This document shows positions 25,417 through 33,921 of a stretch of DNA of 64,000 bases, in pieces. The stretch covers positions 2,356,001 through 2,420,000 of the forward strand of contig NZ_RBKU01000001.1 in assembly GCF_003633615.1 (NCBI RefSeq), written 5' to 3'. A program made the translations under genes and the position numbers. Below the pieces are notes generated by a model that was given only the letters and a program-made list of their open reading frames with translations, ran no database searches and was not told where the DNA came from. Every line of letters begins with the position of its first letter. Positions within the stretch are counted from its first letter, which is position 1. The stretch comes from Mucilaginibacter gracilis (GTDB lineage: Bacteria > Bacteroidota > Bacteroidia > Sphingobacteriales > Sphingobacteriaceae).

Positions 25417-26589
25417 CTAGGCTAAGTTAGTATTAAACACTGATATCTCTTTATTAAGATACGAGTTTCCAAACAATTGTATCAAATTTGCGTATGGTTG
25501 TGCGCGCTCGCCTTTAAATAAATTTGTAAACTGCAAGCTAAACAGTGCCGGGTTAAATAAAGTAGCCTGTTTTAAACATGCCGCCGATACCCTGTTATAT
25601 AAGCTTTGGTTGGTTTTTAACTCTAACAAGGCTTTTTCAATTGTAGTTATATCTGCACCATCAACAACTAAACCGTGTTTACCGGTGCTAATTAGTTCTT
25701 TTAACCCGCCGGCCGTTGGCACAATTACGGGCATGCCAAAATACATAGCCTCAAGTACGTTTACATCGGCAGATGCACTATGCTCGCTTGCCGGCGAAGG
25801 GTTAATAAAAATATTGGCACGTTTGTAAAACTCGGGCCGGTTATTATCTTCTATAAACACGTTTAAATTAGCCGGCCTTGCGCTTGATAGCATGTACGAT
25901 AATGCATTTTCGGTAGTATCGGTTAGCAGCAACTCAAAATCAATGAGCGGCATCCTACAGGCTAATTCGAAATAATTATTAATGCTCTGCTTTGCATGCG
26001 AGGCACTAATCATTAACGCGGTAAATTTTTTTGTTGGATTGGTATTGCGTAGTTGAGCACTTTGTTGTATAAACTCGGTTGTGGGCGTGTTGTATATAAT
26101 GGCTTGTTTTTGGTTGTTTTTTAAACCAAGCTGATCTTTAGATGCAGCCGACGCAAATATAACTTGGTTGGCGGTTTTATTAATAACGTGCTTTAAAAAC
26201 AAGCTAAACAAACGGGGCTGTTGTTTAGCATTATCAATGTGCCAAATTAATTTCGCCTTTTTAATTTTGGCAGCAAACCCCGGCATAACCGAATAGATAG
26301 AGTTGATGTAAACTACATCTCCGGGTTGAGCCATTTTAATAATCTTAAAAAATAATTTTATCTGTGTTTTAAAAATAGCGTATATACTTGGTGAGGGGTT
26401 AAACTCATCATTGTTTTTTAAAATGAGGGCGTCAACTCCTTTTAAATCACTTAGCTGTGCGGCTTGTGAGGCCGTGGTTATGGTTTTAACGTTAAAGCCT
26501 GTATTTACTAACGCCGCTACCGATTGTTTAAAAACTCCGAAGCTTTGGCTTTTACTACTCAACATTTGTACAGCTATTATATTTTTCAT
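25417..26589 (-). CDS. Glycosyltransferase family 4 (GT-B)
   Basis: 390 residues. The N-terminal Rossmann half has an unusual short start (MKNIIAVQMLSSKSQSFG). The C-terminal half carries the nucleotide-sugar region of GT4 enzymes: INPSPASEHSASADVNVLEAMYFGMPVI is the extended E-x7-E block, followed by VPTAGGLKELI. It transfers a sugar from a nucleotide donor, presumably onto a lipid or surface glycan, together with the downstream acyltransferase. Confidence 0.88.
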   Translation of the reverse strand: MKNIIAVQMLSSKSQSFGVFKQSVAALVNTGFNVKTITTASQAAQLSDLKGVDALILKNNDEFNPSPSIYAIFKTQIKLFFKIIKMAQPGDVVYINSIYSVMPGFAAKIKKAKLIWHIDNAKQQPRLFSLFLKHVINKTANQVIFASAASKDQLGLKNNQKQAIIYNTPTTEFIQQSAQLRNTNPTKKFTALMISASHAKQSINNYFELACRMPLIDFELLLTDTTENALSYMLSSARPANLNVFIEDNNRPEFYKRANIFINPSPASEHSASADVNVLEAMYFGMPVIVPTAGGLKELISTGKHGLVVDGADITTIEKALLELKTNQSLYNRVSAACLKQATLFNPALFSLQFTNLFKGERAQPYANLIQLFGNSYLNKEISVFNTNLA

Positions 26590-26845
26590 GCTACCGTTGT
26601 TTTATGGTGATGTTTTTAGGTATACCATTGCTGTGCCATTAATTAAGGTGTTGGTTTTTAGATGGTTAAATTTGGTTCTGAAATAAAGTTTTCCAAAAAA
26701 TGGAAAATAGTCCATTGGTTGGATTGCTCAAACTAAAGAAACGGACGTTTAAATGCGGTGGAAAAGGGCCCGGCGGGGAAGGTTGATTATGCAGCTCTTT
26801 TAAAGAATTTTAAGGGCTGTTTGCACGTAAAAAATAGAGTGTGGT

Positions 26846-26881
26846 ATTCCATATAACGGATTTTATTCCGTTATATGGAAT
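26846..26881. repeat. Perfect 15-bp inverted repeat
   Basis: Arms 26846-26860 and 26867-26881 are exact reverse complements (ATTCCATATAACGGA), with a 6-base loop TTTTAT. It lies between the glycosyltransferase promoter region and a 27-residue peptide gene. It has no T-run on either side, so it is more likely an operator or a small repeat element than a terminator. Two copies of AATTAATTG follow within 60 bases. Confidence 0.55.
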
Positions 26882-26990
26882 TAATTGAAAATGACAATTA
26901 ATTAATTGCTTGATAAACAGGTAGTTAATTAATTGGCATTGAAATGGTATAAGGCATCATATCTTAAACATTAAAACTTAAAACTCAACT

Positions 26991-27074
26991 ATGAAAACCT
27001 TAGGTATAATATTAGCAGCTTTAGCAATTTTTTGTATCACAACCGCAACCGCAGTAGGAATGGGTATTATATAA
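26991..27074 (+). CDS. 27-residue membrane peptide
   Basis: ATG AAA start, then one hydrophobic helix (residues 4-27: LGIILAALAIF, then TTATAVGMGII), with a lysine as the only charged residue. The ORF is followed after 70 bases by a convincing terminator on the same strand and preceded by an A-rich start region, so it looks like a self-contained transcription unit. It could be a small membrane regulator, a type I toxin-like peptide or a leader. No family is recognised. Confidence 0.45.
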   Translation: MKTLGIILAALAIFCITTATAVGMGII

Positions 27075-27143
27075 TTGTTAAAGTGGCCAATAGTTGATAA
27101 ACATTAATTCCCTCAATTAATAACTATATACTGATTAAACCAG

Positions 27144-27174
27144 CCGTCTTCAATAAAATGAAGGCGGTTTTTTT
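27144..27174 (+). terminator. Terminator after the 27-residue peptide gene
   Basis: A 9-bp stem with one G-T pair (CCGTCTTCA at 27144-27152 with TGAAGGCGG at 27159-27167), loop ATAAAA, then seven T residues. Confidence 0.8.
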
Positions 27175-27267
27175 ATGATAGGTATATTTTAAATGCGGCT
27201 TGTAACAAATTGGATGTTTTCTGTTTAATATTTAAATCGCTTTATTGGCATAGCGATGTTTAATGGT

Positions 27268-27948
27268 TTAGGCATTTTTTGCCACATAAAAATAAATGTT
27301 GCGGCGGGTTTTAAATCCTAAGCTTTGGTAAACTTTAATAGCGCGGTAATTGTCGTCCCGCACATGTAAAAACGGTATATCGCCCGCCATCTTAATCCGC
27401 TTAATTTGATGAAGCAACAATTGCCTGGCATAGCCCCGCCCCAAATAATCGGGGTGTGTGCAAACGGCACTTATTTCGGCATAGCCAAAAACGTGTAAGC
27501 GTTGCCCTGCCATGGCAACCAATTGTTGGCCGTTAAAAATGCCAAAATAATGGCCAAACTCAATTGTTCGCTCGGCAAAGGGGCCCGGGTTGGTTAATTT
27601 TGTTAAACCGAGCATTTGTGGAACATCCTTTTGTGTTAGGGGCACTAATGGTAACGAAACCTGTTCCGGCTCGTTTACATCGTTATACACCATTTGTTGC
27701 CCCGCGATAAATTGCAACACTTGCCATGGGGCCGGAATTGTAATTTGCTCGGGTGTAACAAAAAGCGTAGCCCCGGTTTGCGGTATCAGGTTATAAATGG
27801 TTTGAAAGTTGGCAACGTTATTTTCTTTTAAGGCGGCAAAAGGCGATACTGCTTTGTCGAAGTATTTGGCTACGTCGGCCCCATTTGCCAAGTGCTTGTT
27901 GCCAGATACCAGCGCATTCCAGGCCGGGTTATCTAAAACATGGTACAT
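27268..27948 (-). CDS. GNAT-family N-acetyltransferase
   Basis: 226 residues. The C-terminal third is a GNAT fold: EISAVCTHPDYLGRGYARQLLLHQ gives the acetyl-CoA loop (GRGYA), and PFLHVRDDNYRAIKVYQSLGFK the final strand and helix. The N-terminal half is degenerate, as in Bacteroidota GNATs of this length. The substrate is unknown. Confidence 0.87.
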   Translation of the reverse strand: MYHVLDNPAWNALVSGNKHLANGADVAKYFDKAVSPFAALKENNVANFQTIYNLIPQTGATLFVTPEQITIPAPWQVLQFIAGQQMVYNDVNEPEQVSLPLVPLTQKDVPQMLGLTKLTNPGPFAERTIEFGHYFGIFNGQQLVAMAGQRLHVFGYAEISAVCTHPDYLGRGYARQLLLHQIKRIKMAGDIPFLHVRDDNYRAIKVYQSLGFKTRRNIYFYVAKNA

Positions 27949-28092
27949 GATAGTTATTTACTTTTAAGGCGGTAAATGGCTTTGTGTAAGCCCAATAAAC
28001 TATAACGCTTAATTTAAGTGGGTTGCCTTAATGGTATTTTAAAATAGATTTTGGGGCTACAATAAATGCATTGGTTATTACATTTTATGCTT

Positions 28093-29634
28093 TTAACGGC
28101 TTGCAGCTAAATTATTAAGTTTTGAGTAATTGTGTATTTTTTTATAAAGCTCGTCGGGGTTAAAGGGCTTGCTCAAATAATCGTTCATGCCAACAACAAA
28201 GGCCTGATCTTTAATATCCAACATTGCCGATGCCGTGAGGGCTATAATTGGTAAATTTTTAAACTTTTCATCGGGCAGGTTTCTTATAGCAACCGTGGTT
28301 TGGTAACCATCCAGTTCGGGCATTTGCAGGTCCATCAGTACCATGTCATAGTTGTTGGTTTGTACCAGTGTTAACGCTATTTCACCGTTTTCGGCTACGT
28401 CGCACTCTACATCCCACAGTTTCATGTATTGTTTGGCCAATATTACGTTAATCTGGTTGTCTTCGGCTATTAAAAGTTTAACGCCCTTTAAACTTTTGGT
28501 TTCTATCTGTAACGGACTTTTTATGTCGTTTACAAACTGCACGTTGCTGTTTTTAAGCTTTATGCTGAAATAAAACGTAGAGCCAACACCCACTTCGCTT
28601 TTTACCTTAATTTCGCTGCCCATTAGCTCGAGCAATTTTTTGGTAATGGTAAGGCCTAAACCAGTACCGCCATATTTGCGGGTAGTATCGGCGGCAGCCT
28701 GGGTAAAACTATCAAAAATATGTTCGAGCTTATCGGCCGGAATGCCAATACCGGTATCTGATATTTCAAAATCAATAATGGTTTCGGTAGCCGTTTTCTT
28801 ATTAAACGATGCCAAAATAGTAACTCTACCAATTTTGGTAAACTTAATGGCATTGCTTATTAAATTGGTTAATATTTGACCCAGCCTAACGGGGTCGCCT
28901 TTAACGGCGCCAGGCATATCGTCGTCAATTAAAAGCTTAAGTTGTATATCTTTTTCATTCGCTTTTTGCAATAGGGCCAGGCGTATGTTACTTACCAGTT
29001 CGCGTATGCTAAAGTCGGCATCTTCAAATTCAACTTTACCGGCTTCTATTTTGCTAAAATCCAAAATATCATTAATAAGCACTAAAAGGTTCTCGGCCGA
29101 AAACTTTAAAAGTTTAAGGTACTCCATTTGGTCGGGCCGGGGCTCAAGCTGTAGCAGCAAATGTGTAAAGCCAATTACTGCATTCATCGGTGTTCTTATC
29201 TCATGGCTCATGGTTGATAAGAATTGCGATTTGGTAAGTGCAGCTTTTTCGGCTATTTCTTTAGACAGAATAAGCTGTGTTTCTAACTCCTTTGCCTTGC
29301 TAACCTGTTGGTGCAGGTATTGTATAATATGTACCAGATCGTAATCCGAATTTAACAAATCGGGAACAGATTGGGGCGAAAGCGAACTGATTGCCTTTTT
29401 TATTTCGGAGATGGATTTTTGCTTAATCTCATTCTCTTTTTGCAGGTTATGGTTAAGTTCCTGATATTCTTTTTCGCTGATGTTAAATGCGTGTTCGGAT
29501 ATTTTTTTTGCCCTTTCAAAACCGTGGTATGAGGTGCTCACCTTATCCAGAAAGTTAGCTATAACTTCGTCTTTAAGATATTCTTCGGGAAGTAATTTTT
29601 CTATCTGCTTGTTTAAAATACTGTGATATTCCAT
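28093..29634 (-). CDS. Cytoplasmic hybrid histidine kinase linked to FIST copy 2
   Basis: 513 residues. An N-terminal helical region (1-135, with SYHGFERAKKISEHAFNIS, a coiled-coil type seen in FIST/NosP-linked kinases), HisKA with His144 in SHEIRTPMNA, HATPase_c (GTGLGL near 323-328) and a C-terminal receiver with Asp435 (LMDLQMP). There is no Hpt domain and no membrane helix. The start codon lies 3 bases after the stop of the FIST gene, so they are co-translated. The receiver may pass phosphate to the Hpt of the 20.5-kb kinase or to the single-domain regulator at 8.9 kb; that is inference. Confidence 0.9.
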   Translation of the reverse strand: MEYHSILNKQIEKLLPEEYLKDEVIANFLDKVSTSYHGFERAKKISEHAFNISEKEYQELNHNLQKENEIKQKSISEIKKAISSLSPQSVPDLLNSDYDLVHIIQYLHQQVSKAKELETQLILSKEIAEKAALTKSQFLSTMSHEIRTPMNAVIGFTHLLLQLEPRPDQMEYLKLLKFSAENLLVLINDILDFSKIEAGKVEFEDADFSIRELVSNIRLALLQKANEKDIQLKLLIDDDMPGAVKGDPVRLGQILTNLISNAIKFTKIGRVTILASFNKKTATETIIDFEISDTGIGIPADKLEHIFDSFTQAAADTTRKYGGTGLGLTITKKLLELMGSEIKVKSEVGVGSTFYFSIKLKNSNVQFVNDIKSPLQIETKSLKGVKLLIAEDNQINVILAKQYMKLWDVECDVAENGEIALTLVQTNNYDMVLMDLQMPELDGYQTTVAIRNLPDEKFKNLPIIALTASAMLDIKDQAFVVGMNDYLSKPFNPDELYKKIHNYSKLNNLAASR

Positions 29635-29637
29635 TCC

Positions 29638-30774
29638 TTATACTTCAGTAAACGTGGTAATGGTCATGGTTTGGTTGTGCAGTTCGCATTGGCTGCCAAC
29701 ATTAAACGGCGAAATTTCGCCATACGAGTAAAAGCCGGTTATGGTGGTTTTTTCACCCAATATTGATCGGGCGGCTTCAACTTCTTCGTCTATACGTTCC
29801 TGCAAAATAAGCTTACGGCCAACACAGCTTACTAATATAGTTAACCCCGGCCGGTGCGTTTTAATGCTTGTAAAGGAATTTGTGGCCGCTGTAGATGAAG
29901 CTTCAATTATTTTATCAAAGTCGGCCTTCATCAGGCGTACCTTGCTGCCTTCGGGAAGGTTGCCGGCAAAGGTCATTGATTTTTCGTCTTCGTTAATACT
30001 TAATATAGTGCGCACCAGGTTTTTGTCCGATCCGTTTACTTTGATAGAAAGCGGGAACAATAAAGCCGAGCCCGGAAGTTCGCTCACATAATCGCCCAGG
30101 TATTGTTTGTAAAGGTCTAAAGCGTTTTTACCATCAATTTCGTACAATACGTTTTTGTCGGATTTTGTTATCACACGTTCTTGTCCAAATTCGTCCCATC
30201 CGCCAAACGAGCCGTGGCCTATAAGCATATCGTTTCCGTAAAAACCTATTGCTATAACATTGCCCTGGGTTGGTACATTGTTTAGGCCGGTAAAAGTTTT
30301 TTCAAATCTTGCAGCATCGCCAGCCAGGCCTCCTGTTATTGGTATATGGCGGTTGTTGTTTTTATTAAAACCTGCCACCAGTTCGGTTCCGTTTATAAAT
30401 GTTCCGTCGGATATAATGAAGATACATTTTAAATCATCTGCTGCTAATTGGCTCATTAAATACAAACCGGTTTCAAAACTATTGCTTTGTTGGTTAATAT
30501 TTGTTTCAATGCATTTAATAACCGTTTTTTCAAATTCAATAGCTGTTACAACTACACTATTATCATATACGGCATCGTTAATAATTTCGCCGGCAGTTGA
30601 TGAGAAAACTATGTTGGCGTTTGGATAGGTTGACTTTAGAAATATATTAACTTCGGGATTTACAATACAGTCCGACGAGCCAAATGCAAGTACCAATTGG
30701 CATTTTTCAGCGTTTATTTCCGACGGTTGATTTTTCCACTTACCATTTAAAAAATGATGCTGATTGGTTTTCAT
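29638..30774 (-). CDS. FIST-domain sensor protein (NosP-like), copy 2
   Basis: 378 residues with the same FIST_N/FIST_C layout as copy 1: SSTAGEII, ITGGLAGDAARF, IGHGSFGGWDEFG, ILVSCVGRKLIL, GFYSYGEISPF, and an almost identical C-terminus (CELHNQTMTITTF). It is clearly a paralogue. It heads a two-gene operon with a hybrid kinase and faces the opposite way from copy 1. It probably senses a ligand and controls that kinase; heme or NO binding is a hypothesis from NosP proteins. Confidence 0.9.
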   Translation of the reverse strand: MKTNQHHFLNGKWKNQPSEINAEKCQLVLAFGSSDCIVNPEVNIFLKSTYPNANIVFSSTAGEIINDAVYDNSVVVTAIEFEKTVIKCIETNINQQSNSFETGLYLMSQLAADDLKCIFIISDGTFINGTELVAGFNKNNNRHIPITGGLAGDAARFEKTFTGLNNVPTQGNVIAIGFYGNDMLIGHGSFGGWDEFGQERVITKSDKNVLYEIDGKNALDLYKQYLGDYVSELPGSALLFPLSIKVNGSDKNLVRTILSINEDEKSMTFAGNLPEGSKVRLMKADFDKIIEASSTAATNSFTSIKTHRPGLTILVSCVGRKLILQERIDEEVEAARSILGEKTTITGFYSYGEISPFNVGSQCELHNQTMTITTFTEV

Positions 30775-30883
30775 ATAGGGGCCTACACGCAGGTGTTAAA
30801 TTAATAGGATAGCTAAGTTAGTAATTTATTGTAAATCCGTTAATTATTATTAAATAAACTCACTAAAACTAAATACGCAAAAC

Positions 30884-30967
30884 ATGAAACCCTGGTTTTG
30901 CAGCCTAATGAATTTTAACCCTGGTAAGAAAAGCCAAAACAAAAGTGCGGACAATGAAAAAGTATAG
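30884..30967 (+). CDS. Possible 27-residue peptide
   Basis: An ATG-initiated frame (MKPWFCSLMNFNPGKKSQNK) of 27 residues in the gap between two leftward genes. It has an aromatic N-terminal half and a polar C-terminal half. There is no terminator or known family, so it could be a chance frame. The rest of this gap (30775-31062) shows nothing else. Confidence 0.2.
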   Translation: MKPWFCSLMNFNPGKKSQNKSADNEKV

Positions 30968-31062
30968 TGCAAAAATGGGGAGGAGGAAGCTCGTAAATTA
31001 TGAATTACCGTGTTTTTAAGCTGTAAGTGCTTTTTGCTCGCAATTGCATTTTTGGAAATAGA

Positions 31063-32139
31063 CTAATGCAACATTTCAATTCCAAACCTTAAAGCCAACT
31101 CATTTAAATCTTTAACAACGGCATCTACTAAGGGTATTCCGGTTATAGTCCGTTCTTGTTCTGCTTCAAATTCGGGTTCGCCGGGAATAATTACGCCTTG
31201 GTTTGGATCAATTTTTTGCGCCGACTTAAAGCGATTGACCCAGTTATCCATATGGGTTTTAAATTCATCAACCGGGCGGAAACCATCAACCCGCATTGCA
31301 CCCAAAAAGTGCCCGATGCCTAAACCAACGGGATCGGTAGGGGGATCTAAAAACGATACAAACGGCGGCACCCAGGGCCCGTAGTTGGCACCCGATAATA
31401 CGGCAGACAGTATATCAACGGTAGCACTCAAACCAAAACCTTTGTGGCTGCCATGTTCGCGGTCGCTGCCAAGCGGCAGGAGTGAGCCACCGTTTTTTAG
31501 GGCGTGTGGGTCGGTAGTGAAGTTGCCGTCGCTATCTTGTATCCAGCCTTCGGGTACAGATTTGCCTGCGCGCTGGGCTATCTCCAGTTTGCCGTTTGCT
31601 GCTGCCGATGTTGCCATATCAACCACAACGGGCGGGTAATTAGCTGCCGGGAAAGCGTAGCACATGGGGTTGGTACCCAACATGCGCTCATTGCTAAATG
31701 TTGGTGCTACAAGCGGACTGGCGTTAGTCATGGCGAAGCCTATCATATCCCGTTCAACGGCCATTAGGGCGTGATAACCCGAAATGCCAAAGTGGTTGGA
31801 GTTACGTACCGATACCCATCCCGAGCCATATTTTTCGGCTTTTTCGATAGCTATCTGCATGGCGAAAGGGGCTACAACCAAGCCTAAACCGGCGTCGCCA
31901 TCAACCGTGGCGGTAGTTGGTGTTTGATGAACTATTGTGATATTGGGCGTTGGGTTTATCCGTTTTTTATCCCAAAGCAATACGTAGCCGCTTAAACGGG
32001 CCACGCCGTGCGAATCAATACCCCGCATATCCGACCGTATCAAAACATCGGCAGCCAGGTGCGCATGTTCAACGCTGCAGCCCATAGCCAGGAATATGTT
32101 TTGGGTAAATGTGCGGAGGGTGGATTGGGGAACTATCAT
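31063..32139 (-). CDS. Malate/L-lactate dehydrogenase-family oxidoreductase (Ldh)
   Basis: 358 residues, the family of NAD(P)-dependent malate, ureidoglycolate, L-sulfolactate and delta1-piperideine-2-carboxylate reductases. Visible marks are SDMRGIDSHGVARLSGY, VSVRNSNHFGISGYH, TNASPLVAPT, GTNPMCYAFP and GSHKGFGLS. Which 2-hydroxy or 2-oxo acid it uses cannot be decided; no pathway partner is adjacent. The gene is followed upstream by a REP-like repeat at 32165. Confidence 0.9.
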   Translation of the reverse strand: MIVPQSTLRTFTQNIFLAMGCSVEHAHLAADVLIRSDMRGIDSHGVARLSGYVLLWDKKRINPTPNITIVHQTPTTATVDGDAGLGLVVAPFAMQIAIEKAEKYGSGWVSVRNSNHFGISGYHALMAVERDMIGFAMTNASPLVAPTFSNERMLGTNPMCYAFPAANYPPVVVDMATSAAANGKLEIAQRAGKSVPEGWIQDSDGNFTTDPHALKNGGSLLPLGSDREHGSHKGFGLSATVDILSAVLSGANYGPWVPPFVSFLDPPTDPVGLGIGHFLGAMRVDGFRPVDEFKTHMDNWVNRFKSAQKIDPNQGVIIPGEPEFEAEQERTITGIPLVDAVVKDLNELALRFGIEMLH

Positions 32140-32164
32140 GAAGCAAAGTTTATTATTTGTTTAC

Positions 32165-32260
32165 GTTATTGCGCGTTACGAAGCAACCGCACGGAGACGA
32201 TATTCGCTCTGCATAGTGGTTAGGCTTACGTGCGGTTGCCACGCTATCGCTCGCAATGAC
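32165..32260 (-). repeat. REP-like palindromic unit, copy 1
   Basis: Two facing arms, GCGTTACGAAGCAACCGCAC and GTGCGGTTGCCACGCTATCG, enclose about 35 bases; the unit ends with TCGCAATGAC. It sits between the ldh start and the bshC stop. A second copy at 35273-35355 has the same arms in reverse orientation. Confidence 0.75.
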
Positions 32261-32267
32261 ATTGATT

Positions 32268-33875
32268 TTAATTATTCTCCGTCAACACTGTAAATTTAAA
32301 CGTTAACGGTTCAAATTTTTCAATCAGTTCGTCAATTAATTTTTGGCCGAATTTTACATAAAACAAGCCGAAATTTTCGTTACGTTCCTGCAAACCGCCG
32401 CCGGGGAACAGGTCGGTTTTGATGTGATCTATTTGGATGAGGCGGGTGCTGTAGTTTCGCTTTTCGGCTTTAATTATTTTACGTTCCAGGTTATCAATAG
32501 CGTGTTTAAGCCTTGCTTGTATAGCCTGTGTTGATGGGGCCAGGGTAGGGTCTATTTTAAAGGAACGCAGTTTAAGTTTCTCAAAAACACATTGCAATTC
32601 GCGCCATTCTTCCTGCAAGGTTAAATCGTTTTGGCTGTGTTGTTTTACCCATTGGGTTTTTAACTCTTCGGCGCTTTTAAATATATCGGTAGTTTTAAAA
32701 CCCAGTTTGGTTATTTTATCGGCAGTTTGATTGTTTACAATTAACCCCGAATTACGCAGAATAATGATTGGAAAATCGACCCCGTAAAAATCAAAGTTGC
32801 TTTTTAGCTCAAACCAATAGGCCAGTTCGCCGCCGCCGCCAATATAGGCCAGGTTGGGCAGTATTACTTCCTGGTAAAGCGGGCGCATGGCTACGTTGGG
32901 GCTAAACCTTTCGGGATGCTGGTTTATTTCCGCGCGAAGTTCGGCTTCGGTAAATTGAATATCCGAGTTAAGTACATGGTATGCGCCATGCTCAAAAACA
33001 ATACGTTCGCGTAAGCCATCAATCAGGTAAAAAAAGTTGATTTCGCGCGGGTTAACCTGTATATGTACACCCAGCTTTTGCAGGGCGTTATTAGTTTCAA
33101 TTATATTTTTAAAACTATGCTGGCCAACAATATCCTGCTCCATAATAGGCGCAAACAGTTGCTTTAAGCGCGAATTATCGGCATCAATAATTACTAAACC
33201 GTAGTGGGCAAACAGGGCGTTTACCATGTAACGGGTAGCATTGGCAAGGCTGGTAAATTTGCTGTAAGCAGTTTCAACTATCTCGGCAAGCTCGGGCGCA
33301 TGGTTTTCCATACCCAAAACGCCTTTGTATTGGTTTAACGCTTCGCGGATGGTTTTGGTGCTTAACCTGCCGGTTGCCCCGGCAGCGTCCAGGTTCCACT
33401 GTATTTTTTTTCCGCCGGCGCTGGTGTGGTTTATTTCGGCAAAATCATGATCCTCAGTTGCCATCCAATAAACGGGAACAAAGTTTTTATCAGGAAACTG
33501 TGCCTTTAACTGGCTGCACAATTTAATTGCCGAAGCTATTTTGAAGATAAAGTAAAACGGACCGGTGAAAATATTAAGCTGGTGCCCGGTGGTAATGGTA
33601 AAGGTATTGTGGTGGCGTAGTAACTCAATATTTGCTGATACGAAATCCGAGATCGAAAATCCGGCATCCGAAATTGAAGCATATTGTTCCGTTAAAACAT
33701 TGGCTAAAACCTGTCTGCCTGCGGTGGGTTTTTTGTTTTGGATGAGTTGTGTAAACCCATCCATATTGGGGCGGTAATTGTAAAATGGCTTTAAAGCGGC
33801 GTCGTTATCCAGGTAACTGATGATAGTTTTGGAGAAGTAACCGGTGTTAGCATAGTTGATACAATTGGCGTCCAT
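32268..33875 (-). CDS. bshC: Bacillithiol biosynthesis cysteine-adding enzyme BshC
   Basis: 535 residues, full length for BshC, the last enzyme of bacillithiol synthesis, which adds cysteine to glucosaminyl-malate. Marks: ITTGHQLNIFTGPFYFIFKI near residues 95-115, VYWMATEDHDFAEINH, a central Rossmann-like half (ELAYWFELKSNFD), and a C-terminal coiled coil ending with FGLFYVKFGQKLID. Bacteroidota widely carry bshA-C; bshA and bshB are not in the window. Confidence 0.95.
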   Translation of the reverse strand: MDANCINYANTGYFSKTIISYLDNDAALKPFYNYRPNMDGFTQLIQNKKPTAGRQVLANVLTEQYASISDAGFSISDFVSANIELLRHHNTFTITTGHQLNIFTGPFYFIFKIASAIKLCSQLKAQFPDKNFVPVYWMATEDHDFAEINHTSAGGKKIQWNLDAAGATGRLSTKTIREALNQYKGVLGMENHAPELAEIVETAYSKFTSLANATRYMVNALFAHYGLVIIDADNSRLKQLFAPIMEQDIVGQHSFKNIIETNNALQKLGVHIQVNPREINFFYLIDGLRERIVFEHGAYHVLNSDIQFTEAELRAEINQHPERFSPNVAMRPLYQEVILPNLAYIGGGGELAYWFELKSNFDFYGVDFPIIILRNSGLIVNNQTADKITKLGFKTTDIFKSAEELKTQWVKQHSQNDLTLQEEWRELQCVFEKLKLRSFKIDPTLAPSTQAIQARLKHAIDNLERKIIKAEKRNYSTRLIQIDHIKTDLFPGGGLQERNENFGLFYVKFGQKLIDELIEKFEPLTFKFTVLTENN

Positions 33876-33921
33876 TTGGTCAAAAGTAAAAGCAATAAGT
33901 AAATTAGCCCTACGGAATAAA

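Noticed and set aside
26940..26975. Sigma-54 promoter before the 27-residue peptide gene
   Set aside because: TGGCAT is present, but the -12 GC is absent at the right spacing.
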